Assembly (NCBI GenBank): GCA_002354055.1
Contig: DEKW01000014.1
Span: 1 to 56,285, forward strand
DNA length: 56,285 bases
Direction of reading: 5' to 3'
Source: Bacteroidales bacterium UBA2712
Lineage (GTDB): Bacteria; Bacteroidota; Bacteroidia; Bacteroidales; Paludibacteraceae
The notes beneath the pieces were generated by a model. The model was not told where the DNA came from, ran no database searches, and was given only the letters and a program-made list of their open reading frames with translations. Each line of letters opens with the position of its first letter. Position 1 is the stretch's first letter. Shown piece after piece: positions 40,884 through 47,712 of this stretch. The translations under genes and the position numbers were made by a program.

Positions 40884-41312
40884 TTATTTGATCTCAATCT
40901 GTTTCGTCGTCTTGCCGACTACTTTCTCGAGTTTCGGCAGTTCGATAGTCAGAATACCGTCTTCTACCTTCGCGTTGATTTCTTCTTCGTTCACATCATC
41001 CGGCAGACTGTATTTCTGCTCGTAGTTGGTGTACGAGAACTCGCGGCGCAGATAGTGGGAGTGTTTGTCTTCCTCTTTGTGTTCGAACTTGTTCTCGATG
41101 GCGACGCAGAGGTTGTGATCCTCGTCGATATGAACGCGGCAGTAGTCTTTCTTTACGCCCGGTGCTGCCAGTTCAACGATATACGCTTTCTCGGTTTCTT
41201 TGACGTTAACCGACGGAGCGGTTGTACTTACTGTGTTCATCAGATCCGAGTTCAGAAACTCATCAAATACTGTTGGGAACCAACTGTTTCTACGATACAT
41301 TGCAGGTGTCAT
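40884..41312 (-). CDS. Small heat-shock protein (Hsp20/alpha-crystallin)
   Basis: 142 aa cytoplasmic ATP-independent chaperone. Alpha-crystallin domain: VKETEKAYIVELAAPGVKKD, YLRREFSYTNYEQKYSLPDD, and the conserved AKVEDGILTIELPK near the C-terminus, ending with the family's KQIEIK tail (IxI-type). Unlike most genes here it has a good Shine-Dalgarno (TTAGGAGATTG, 8 nt before ATG). Single gene, opposite to its neighbours. Confidence 0.95.
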   Translation of the reverse strand: MTPAMYRRNSWFPTVFDEFLNSDLMNTVSTTAPSVNVKETEKAYIVELAAPGVKKDYCRVHIDEDHNLCVAIENKFEHKEEDKHSHYLRREFSYTNYEQKYSLPDDVNEEEINAKVEDGILTIELPKLEKVVGKTTKQIEIK

Positions 41313-41447
41313 AATTCAATCTCCTAAATTAAGTTAAACAATCTTGCGTTGTTTGCGGTCTGTAGGAGTAATTGCTGCTTTGCAGTAGTCTGCTTGCTTT
41401 AGCAGGTCGCTTTTAAACGTTTTCACCCTGAATGTTGCAATCTCCGT

Positions 41448-41525
41448 GCCAACCCCTCCATCCCTGCCATTTTGTCCACCTTTGTGCCAAATTGTCCATT
41501 TTCGTGCCATTTTGTCCACTTTCTC
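41448..41525 (+). promoter_or_regulatory. Three 20-bp direct repeats abutting a -33 element
   Basis: Units 41466-41485, 41486-41505 and 41506-41525 each begin GCCA and contain TTGTCCA; a more diverged unit may lie at 41448-41465. The third ends on the base before the -33 TTG at 41526. Head-to-tail sites at near two-turn spacing suggest a cooperative DNA-binding protein. Confidence 0.65.
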
Positions 41526-41556
41526 TTGCATATGTCAAAAAATTATTGTACCTTTG
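41526..41556 (+). promoter_or_regulatory. Promoter of the 41633 gene
   Basis: -33 TTGCATATGTCAAAA (41526 onward), -7 TACCTTTG at 41549-41556, spacer 20 nt. Confidence 0.87.
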
Positions 41557-41567
41557 CGCCCAATTTA

Positions 41568-41601
41568 GCTTGTTCCTTTTTATACAGCAAAAGGAACAAG
41601 C
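41568..41601. repeat. Stem-loop repeat, copy 1
   Basis: GCTTGTTCCTTTT / AAAAGGAACAAGC, 13-bp arms and 8-nt loop (TATACAGC). Located in the leader of the 41633 gene just after its promoter. Copies 2 and 3 lie at 42111 and 42773. Confidence 0.9.
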
Positions 41602-41632
41602 AAGAAAGTAGGCATGAATCAAGGATAGCATC

Positions 41633-42091
41633 ATGAAGATTTTTATTAAGGAAAATAAAGAGAGCGCAAGGTACATTTCGGAGATTAAGGCTGCGCTACA
41701 GAAAGCAGGGCATCAGGTGTTTCAAGATAGTGACTTTCCCGATACAAAGGAAGGTCTGCAATCTTGTCATGTGCGCTTAGACCTTTTGCCGGCAGGAATG
41801 GCGAATGACAAAGAAAGCATAGATCGGCCTTTTGTCAGAACGGAAGTAGACTTGCGCGTGCGTAAGATGGTTCAGGTTATAGGAAAGTCTTCATTACCTC
41901 GTCGTCAGATTGTGGCGGACTTAGGACTGCGGCAACAAAGCAGAAGGAATTTTATTTACAATTACCTCAAGCCGGCCGTGGCACAAGGTTACGTGACCAT
42001 GTCTTTCCCCGGCTCTCCCAACAAGCCCGAGCAAACATATCGGCTGACAGAAAAAGGTCTGGATTTATACAAAAAAGTAATGGGCGAATGA
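41633..42091 (+). CDS. Small protein with TIR-like start and C-terminal winged helix
   Basis: 152 aa. The first ~40 residues (MKIFIKENKESARYISEIKA, ALQKAGHQVF) resemble the first strand and helix of TIR domains, but the rest of a TIR domain is absent. Residues about 75-150 (LPRRQIVADLGLRQQSRRNF; GYVTMSFPGSPNKPEQTYRL; TEKGLDLY) match the winged helix found at the C-terminus of Fic and AlbA-type (Schlafen-like) proteins. Possibly a shortened defence or regulatory gene. It sits behind a repeated operator and a stem-loop leader. Confidence 0.6.
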   Translation: MKIFIKENKESARYISEIKAALQKAGHQVFQDSDFPDTKEGLQSCHVRLDLLPAGMANDKESIDRPFVRTEVDLRVRKMVQVIGKSSLPRRQIVADLGLRQQSRRNFIYNYLKPAVAQGYVTMSFPGSPNKPEQTYRLTEKGLDLYKKVMGE

Positions 42092-42110
42092 AATGCATAA
42101 TCAAATAAGG

Positions 42111-42140
42111 TTGTTCCTTTTGATGCACGAAAAGGAACAA
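42111..42140. repeat. Stem-loop repeat, copy 2
   Basis: TTGTTCCTTTT / AAAAGGAACAA, 11-bp arms with 8-nt loop GATGCACG, followed by GCT as in the other copies. Twenty bp after the 41633-42091 gene. Confidence 0.9.
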
Positions 42141-42163
42141 GCTATAGATGAGTATTACAGACA

Positions 42164-42186
42164 AGTCGGCGGAAGCTGACTTTTTT
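42164..42186 (+). terminator. Intrinsic terminator of the 41633 gene
   Basis: AGTCGGC-GGAA-GCTGACT (42164-42181, one G-T pair) followed by T6. Confidence 0.85.
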
Positions 42187-42227
42187 GTGGCATTTTCGCG
42201 GCAATATAAACTTTCTACCCCAAAAAC

Positions 42228-42277
42228 TTGCACATATCCGAAAATTTTAGTACCTTTGCACGCAAATTTGTGTGCAA
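42228..42277 (+). promoter_or_regulatory. Promoter with start-site inverted repeat, for the 42300 gene
   Basis: -33 TTGCACATATCCGAAAA at 42228 onward, -7 TACCTTTG at 42251-42258, spacer 20 nt. TTGCACGCAAA/TTTGTGTGCAA (42256-42277) is an inverted repeat with one G-T pair that starts inside the -7 box. Confidence 0.85.
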
Positions 42278-42299
42278 TAGTTAAACAATCAATTGTGAT

Positions 42300-42740
42300 A
42301 TGGGAAAACGAGTATTCATCGTATTGGCAGCAGCCTTGCTGCTCGTTGCTTGCAAGAACGAACAAAACCAGCCGGAAGTAGGCGGTATTAGTTATAACAA
42401 CTACTTTTTCCGACTGGTTAATAGCACTACTCAGGCTAAGTTTTCCTACTCTTTTTCTTCCAACGAAGAGGTAGCAACAGAATTCTTTGTATTTCCTGGC
42501 AAAAGTGAAATTTGGCATCTGGCTAAAATTTCCGATTTAATAGGAATCGACGTATCTGATAAAATAATCCTTCATCTTGCAGCATATGATATAAATACCG
42601 GTACTCGGGTGGACCTGGGTAGTAAAACATTCTTTGGCTCAGATAGCACGGACGTTTCGGTCACGCTCAGGTATTTCCTTGGCCAATACTACGTCACTTA
42701 TGAACCCGCAAGTTCCACCTCTGACGATACCATCAATTAA
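42300..42740 (+). CDS. Small lipoprotein of unknown function
   Basis: 146 aa. Lipoprotein signal MGKRVFIVLAAALLLVAC (lipobox LVAC). Predicted beta-rich body (SYNNYFFRLVNSTTQAKFSY; DKIILHLAAYDINTGTRVDL; DVSVTLRYFLGQYYVTYEPA). I do not recognise a family. AT-rich codon use, like its island neighbours. Flanked by stem-loop repeats. Confidence 0.7.
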   Translation: MGKRVFIVLAAALLLVACKNEQNQPEVGGISYNNYFFRLVNSTTQAKFSYSFSSNEEVATEFFVFPGKSEIWHLAKISDLIGIDVSDKIILHLAAYDINTGTRVDLGSKTFFGSDSTDVSVTLRYFLGQYYVTYEPASSTSDDTIN

Positions 42741-42772
42741 ATATACTGAGATATGGGAATGCCGACAGGTGA

Positions 42773-42804
42773 CTTGTTCCTTTTGATGCACAAAAAGGAA
42801 CAAG
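42773..42804. repeat. Stem-loop repeat, copy 3
   Basis: CTTGTTCCTTTT / AAAAGGAACAAG, 12-bp arms, 8-nt loop GATGCACA. Thirty-two bp after the 42300-42740 gene; could serve as a bidirectional terminator. Confidence 0.9.
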
Positions 42805-42856
42805 CTAAACAGATAAAGCAAAAAGTAATACTGAGATATGGCACAATCTGAAAGGG

Positions 42857-42905
42857 TTGTGTCTTTTTTTGTTGTAAGTGCGTGAGTACTATAAAAAAGA
42901 CACAA
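42857..42905. repeat. Related long stem-loop
   Basis: TTGTGTCTTTTTT / AAAAAAGACACAA, 13-bp arms around a 23-nt loop, followed by GCT as in the other three copies. Apparently a diverged member of the same element family. The rest of 42741-43167 has no gene; it holds GGAAAATGA-type repeats near 42970-43015 and a GGTTCC-TGTG-GGAACC hairpin near 43113. Confidence 0.8.
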
Positions 42906-43048
42906 GCTGGGTGGCGGAAGCATGTACCAAAATGTAAGATTTTGGGTGAAATTGGTACATGGTAGAAGATGGAAAATGAGGTGGGAGAATGAAGGAAAAT
43001 GATGGAAAATGAAAAAAATGAAGAAATTTTGCATTTTTTCGTTACTTC

Positions 43049-43082
43049 GGACGTGTAGTGTCTTTTTGCGGTAGTAATTTTG
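43049..43082 (+). promoter_or_regulatory. Candidate promoter with GGACGTGTAGTGTC box
   Basis: GGACGTGTAGTGTCTTTT at 43049-43066 and a -7-like TAATTTTG at 43075-43082. An almost identical box sits 26 nt before the -7 of the 55150 gene, with the same distance. Presumed promoter for the 86-aa gene. Confidence 0.55.
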
Positions 43083-43167
43083 TCGTCGGAACAGCACAAG
43101 TGCTTGGTTCCTGTGGGAACCCCAACAAAAAAAACAAGGTTGTTTAACGTCAAAAAAAAATAGATTT

Positions 43168-43428
43168 ATGAATGAACCGCGTAAACAAAACACTCCCGGG
43201 TATGTTACCCCGGATGCAGAGAAACCGGATTTGGCTAATGGTCCGTTTTTGTCATTCACCGGTGACAATGGAGTCATAACATATATTCAGATGACCAATG
43301 ACCGGGCGCTCTGGATAAAGCAAGTCAGTGCAGAAGGCCAGTTACTCAATATTACTACCTTTGATGCAAGTTGTTCGAAATATATAGCGGACTATTTTGC
43401 TCAACGTCTAAAAGAGACAGAGCTCTAA
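43168..43428 (+). CDS. Small hypothetical protein
   Basis: 86 aa, no signal peptide. PDLANGPFLSFTGDNGVITY and DRALWIKQVSAEGQLLNITT suggest a small beta-sheet domain. Not recognised. It lies immediately upstream of the Wadjet promoter and has its own candidate promoter. It could be a small partner of the defence genes (inference from location only). Confidence 0.6.
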   Translation: MNEPRKQNTPGYVTPDAEKPDLANGPFLSFTGDNGVITYIQMTNDRALWIKQVSAEGQLLNITTFDASCSKYIADYFAQRLKETEL

Positions 43429-43430
43429 TT

Positions 43431-43485
43431 ATTTTGATAAAAATTATCAAAATCTTGCATATGTCAAAAAAATTTAGTACCTTTG
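43431..43485 (+). promoter_or_regulatory. Promoter and operator-like dyad of the nuclease-ATPase/Wadjet operon
   Basis: Inverted repeat ATTTTGATAA/TTATCAAAAT with a 3-nt centre (43431-43453) ends one base before the -33 TTG (43455). -33 TTGCATATGTCAAAA, -7 TACCTTTG at 43478-43485, spacer 20 nt. The dyad would place a repressor or activator against the -33. Confidence 0.8.
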
Positions 43486-43535
43486 CAGCGCATTTAGTGA
43501 CACCTGCCGGGTATTGCCATTAATAAGAGAATAAC

Positions 43536-45656
43536 ATGAGCAACCGTTGCCTATATAATACGACATTTCGTCAGTTCATAGACACAGCGCCTAAAGAGAT
43601 TTTAGGCACGTTACACTTGAACTATCATGGCGATGCTTTGACTACAACGGACGATGCTTGGATTGGCGAGATAACTCTATTGCAGCAAGTCCTTCTTCCT
43701 TGGAAAGACGAGCCTTCACAAATCATCTTTGAGTATGACATTCCTCGTTTGGGAAAACGCATAGACGTAGTTCTTTTGTTACGTGGTATTATCTTCTGTT
43801 TAGAGTTTAAAGTTGGGCAATCATCCGCGTTGCAGGCTGATGTGGAGCAAGTAATGGACTATGCTTTAGACCTGAAAAACTTTCACTTATATAGCCACGA
43901 CAGAACTATCGTTCCGATTCTTGTACCCACCAGTTATACCACTGTAACAACCGAATTTCAGCCTTCTGTCTATGACGATAGTATTTACAATCCGCTAATT
44001 TCTGGAGCGGACAATCTTCAAAACCTCATAAGCGGAGTATTAAAACATGCAGGTGTGATAGAACCCGTTGAAACTAACGATAATTGGATAATCAGCCCAT
44101 ACACTCCTACGCCTACCATCATAGAAGCAGCTCGTTCGTTATATGAGAACCACTCGGTAGAAGATATCACCAAACACGAAGCAGAAAAAGTATTCACAGA
44201 CGCCACTACCAATTATATCTTGCGAGTTATTCAACAGAGCAAAGAGCAGAACACAAAGAGCATCTGCTTTGTAACCGGTGTGCCCGGCGCGGGAAAGACG
44301 CTTGTCGGTTTGGATGTGGCGATTAAGCAGACATATAAAGACGGGGAGTTAGACAAGGAAAACGGAGCAGTTTATCTTTCTGGAAATGGTCCGTTGGTTG
44401 CAGTACTCACCGAAGCGCTTGCAAGGGATAATCTAAAGAAATGTATTGACAGAGGAGAGAAGAAGAATCTATCTGATTCACGCCGTGAGGTGAGTGAATT
44501 TATCCAGATCATCCATCGTTACCGTGATAACATGCTCGCAAAGATTAAGAATCCAGTGGAGAATGGTATCGTGGAAATTGATCCCGAAAAAGCTGTCAAA
44601 CAAGAGGCAACCGGCTATGGAGAAGTGGAGCATGTGGCTATCTTCGATGAGGCACAACGCAGTTGGACGCATAAGCGCATCGCTGATTATCTGAAACGAG
44701 GTGGTACGTACGGCAACAAACTGAAAGTGCCTAACTTCCCTATGTCGGAGGCTGAGTTCCTAATCTGGTCACTTGATCAAAGAGAAGATTGGGCGGTGAT
44801 TGTATGTTTGGTTGGTGGTGGTCAAGAGATTAATACCGGCGAAGCAGGTATCTCCGAATGGATTAAGGCGCTCAACAATCGTTTCCCATACTGGAATATC
44901 TATATCTCCGATAAACTGACCGAACCGGAATATGCAGAAGGACGCGTAAATGAGTTGTTACAGGATAATGACCGCGTAACTTTCTCTGACCAACTGCACC
45001 TTGCCGTTAGTCAACGTTCTTTCCGTGCAGAAACGATGTCGGCATTTATCCATTCGTTATTATCCTTCCAACCGGACGCTTCTTCGCTGTATAACGACAT
45101 CAAAGACAGGTATCCTATCGTGTTAACACGTGATATGGATAAGGCTCGTGCATGGCTTAGAAAACAAGCGCGTGGAACGCAACAGACAGGTGTATTAGTA
45201 ACGAAAGTTGCCGCACGTTTCAAACCGCTTGCAGTAAACATTCTTGCGCAAGGCGACGAAAATGCCGTACATTGGTTCCTCGAAGACAAGACAGATGTCC
45301 GTTCGTCTAACTATCTCGAAGATGCCGCAACCGAAATTCAAGTACAGGGATTGGAATTGGACTATGCATGTATCCTATGGGATGCAGATATGAGATGTGA
45401 CGGAAAGACATGGATGTATCATAAGTTCAACGGCAAAAACAAATGGATTCCGGAGAACAACGCAGAGAACCAGAAATATATGCTCAATGCCTATCGTGTG
45501 CTGCTAACTCGTGCTCGGCAAGGCATGATCATCTGCGTTCCTGCCGGCAATGACCGCATTACTCCAGAAGGTTTCCCCGAAGACGCAACTCGCTTACCTG
45601 AGTTCTATAATGGCACGTACGAATATTTGAAGAGTTTAGGAATAGAGGAAATTTAA
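43536..45656 (+). CDS. PD-(D/E)XK nuclease-like plus DUF2075 ATPase/helicase protein
   Basis: 706 aa. N-terminal restriction-endonuclease-like core with D77 and E90-x-K92 (GKRIDVVLLLRGIIFCLEFK). Then a DUF2075 superfamily-1-like ATPase: Walker A TGVPGAGKT at 247-255, Walker B IFDEAQR with D371/E372, and helicase-like text LLTRARQGMIICVP near the end. Probably cuts or remodels nucleic acid using ATP. First gene behind the promoter at 43455-43485 and 32 bp before jetA, so it is likely co-expressed with Wadjet. DUF2075 proteins occur in defence islands; a role in this one is inference. Confidence 0.8.
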   Translation: MSNRCLYNTTFRQFIDTAPKEILGTLHLNYHGDALTTTDDAWIGEITLLQQVLLPWKDEPSQIIFEYDIPRLGKRIDVVLLLRGIIFCLEFKVGQSSALQADVEQVMDYALDLKNFHLYSHDRTIVPILVPTSYTTVTTEFQPSVYDDSIYNPLISGADNLQNLISGVLKHAGVIEPVETNDNWIISPYTPTPTIIEAARSLYENHSVEDITKHEAEKVFTDATTNYILRVIQQSKEQNTKSICFVTGVPGAGKTLVGLDVAIKQTYKDGELDKENGAVYLSGNGPLVAVLTEALARDNLKKCIDRGEKKNLSDSRREVSEFIQIIHRYRDNMLAKIKNPVENGIVEIDPEKAVKQEATGYGEVEHVAIFDEAQRSWTHKRIADYLKRGGTYGNKLKVPNFPMSEAEFLIWSLDQREDWAVIVCLVGGGQEINTGEAGISEWIKALNNRFPYWNIYISDKLTEPEYAEGRVNELLQDNDRVTFSDQLHLAVSQRSFRAETMSAFIHSLLSFQPDASSLYNDIKDRYPIVLTRDMDKARAWLRKQARGTQQTGVLVTKVAARFKPLAVNILAQGDENAVHWFLEDKTDVRSSNYLEDAATEIQVQGLELDYACILWDADMRCDGKTWMYHKFNGKNKWIPENNAENQKYMLNAYRVLLTRARQGMIICVPAGNDRITPEGFPEDATRLPEFYNGTYEYLKSLGIEEI

Positions 45657-45688
45657 CCGCATTTTCGAAGAAGTGTAAGATAAAGCTA

Positions 45689-47146
45689 ATGGCAAAAGAA
45701 GTTAACATAGTCGATATTCTCAACACCTCTCCGAGTGTTGCGCTATTGCGTGCACATAGTTGCGACATCATTCTGGAGTTTCTGACGAGTGTTCTGACGG
45801 AAACATCTACTATCACTCAGGAGAATCTATATAATCGCCTTGCGGAGTATCTTAACGACAGATATATTGAACCGGAAGATGGAGATAATATTTCAGAGTT
45901 TGACACCTGTGATGAAAAGGCAGAAAAATACATAAAGAAGTGGACAGATAGCGGATACCTGACTAATTACACGAATGAAGATGGTGAGATCCTATACCAA
46001 CTATCCAGCCATACTTGCAAAGTCATAGATTGGATTTCCAGTTTAAAGCGCGAAGAATATATTGGTACTGAATCCAAATTCAAATCTATCATTTCCCAAC
46101 TAAAGGAGTTAGTTGAAAACACCAACGAAGATAAACAACAGCGAATCCAGATGCTCGAAAAAAAGAAGTTGGAGATTGAGCAAAAGATTCAACGTCTAGA
46201 AATGGGCGATGATGTTGAGGTGTTTGACGAGTACCAGATTGTGCCTCGTTTCCTGGAAATAAACAAGAGAGCGAAAGAACTTCTTTCTGATTTTAAAGAC
46301 GTAGATGATAACTTCAAGACCATCATTAAAGAAATTTACCAAAAGCAGATAGACCCTAATCTTAGCAAAGGTGGTATACTGCAATCTACTTTCGATGCTC
46401 TGGACGAATTGAAATCCAGCTCACAAGGAAAAAGCTTTTATGCTTTCTGGGAATTCCTCACTGCACGTGAAATGCAATCTGAATTAGATGAACTGATTGA
46501 AGAACTATTCAAAACCTTGGAGGAAAAGAACATTGAGAATAATGATCTATTCCTACAGAATATGGTGTCAAGCTTATACGAATCAGGAAAAAAGGTTCAC
46601 CAGAGCAATGACCGAATGGCAAAGAAACTCAGTCATATCATTCATGACAATGAGGAATCTAAGTCTGATTTAACAAGGCAAATCATCCAAGAAATTAAGA
46701 ACCACTTAATAGAAATTGCGAAGAAAGGAAAGAAACCGGATATATCACTAACCGTGGATGATGGCCTAGATATAAGCATTCCGTTTGAGAGAAAACTCAC
46801 ATTAGAACTTAGCGAAAAAACAGAATATACGCAAAAGCCATCTATCAATGCGGTATCTATCGAAGAATTGAATGATTTAGGGAAAGTGTTTGGTAATATT
46901 GCTATTGATCGTAAAGCACTTGAAAAGAATATACGGCACATTTTAGCAGAAAAAGGTCAAACAACCATCTCGGATATCATTCAGAAAAATCCTCTTCAAC
47001 AAGGATTGCCTGAATTGTTCGCATATTTTGGTATTCTCAACCACTTTGCCAACACAACCGTTAACTCCGAAAAGCATCAGTCTATTGTATTTGATGCCGA
47101 ACAAAACAAACGAATAATAATACCTGAAATAATCATATCACGATGA
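45689..47146 (+). CDS. jetA: Wadjet system protein JetA (DUF3375)
   Basis: 485 aa, the size of type I JetA. MukF/kleisin-like subunit of an SMC complex that recognises and helps cleave small circular DNA. N-terminal winged-helix-like part (SPSVALLRAHSCDIILEFLT; YLNDRYIEPEDGDNISEF; GYLTNYTNEDGEILYQLSSH), then long coiled coils (QQRIQMLEKKKLEIEQKIQR). Recognised mainly by its place at the head of jetABCD and by length and architecture. ATGA overlap with jetB. AT-rich. Confidence 0.88.
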   Translation: MAKEVNIVDILNTSPSVALLRAHSCDIILEFLTSVLTETSTITQENLYNRLAEYLNDRYIEPEDGDNISEFDTCDEKAEKYIKKWTDSGYLTNYTNEDGEILYQLSSHTCKVIDWISSLKREEYIGTESKFKSIISQLKELVENTNEDKQQRIQMLEKKKLEIEQKIQRLEMGDDVEVFDEYQIVPRFLEINKRAKELLSDFKDVDDNFKTIIKEIYQKQIDPNLSKGGILQSTFDALDELKSSSQGKSFYAFWEFLTAREMQSELDELIEELFKTLEEKNIENNDLFLQNMVSSLYESGKKVHQSNDRMAKKLSHIIHDNEESKSDLTRQIIQEIKNHLIEIAKKGKKPDISLTVDDGLDISIPFERKLTLELSEKTEYTQKPSINAVSIEELNDLGKVFGNIAIDRKALEKNIRHILAEKGQTTISDIIQKNPLQQGLPELFAYFGILNHFANTTVNSEKHQSIVFDAEQNKRIIIPEIIISR

Positions 47147-47712
47147 GCGACATACAGCCATATTCTAAGGCGATAGTCCTTTTGTTGAAAAAGACCGTAG
47201 AGAATAATTCCCCCGAATGGGAGAATATTCGCACTTACCGTAGTGAAATTCAAAAGTATCTATCCGTTATCGGTTTGGAACTCGTTTTGAAGGAAGAGGA
47301 AGGCTTTGCTTATGTAAAGCAGATTGTGATGGAAGATGACACCACTCTAAGTTTAGTACAACGACGCCAACTTAGTTATGAAGTGTCTATCATTCTTGTT
47401 GTGCTACGTCAACTTTTGGAAGATTTTGACAATAATCCGACTGATATGAATGCTACTGAGCGATATGTCAGTGCTAACGAAATCAAAGATGAAATCCGCA
47501 TGTTCCTCCCTGAGAGATATGATAAGGTGAAGTTTGAAAGAGATTTGGAGCGTTATATCCGTAGTGTGGAAGATTTAGGATTCTTAGAAATGGTCGGAGG
47601 TAACAGCAATGATGCTCGATACCGAATTCATCGTATCATCAAGGAGAAGGTAACACTAGATGATTTGGACTTATTCAAACAAAAATTAGAAGAGTATGCA
47701 GGAACAATATGA
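47143..47712 (+). CDS. jetB: Wadjet system protein JetB (DUF4194)
   Basis: 189 aa, typical JetB size; MukE-like winged-helix subunit that bridges JetA and JetC. Text: YSKAIVLLLKKTVENNSPEW, VIGLELVLKEEEGFAYVKQI, RRQLSYEVSIILVVLRQLLE and FERDLERYIRSVEDLGFLEM, the DUF4194 pattern. Starts inside the jetA stop (ATGA) and overlaps jetC by 17 bp, so the proteins are translationally coupled. Confidence 0.88.
   Translation: MSDIQPYSKAIVLLLKKTVENNSPEWENIRTYRSEIQKYLSVIGLELVLKEEEGFAYVKQIVMEDDTTLSLVQRRQLSYEVSIILVVLRQLLEDFDNNPTDMNATERYVSANEIKDEIRMFLPERYDKVKFERDLERYIRSVEDLGFLEMVGGNSNDARYRIHRIIKEKVTLDDLDLFKQKLEEYAGTI

Noticed and set aside
41334..41676. Minus-strand open frames across the operator repeats
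   Set aside because: They translate the GCCA...TTGTCCA repeats and the promoter; no conserved features.
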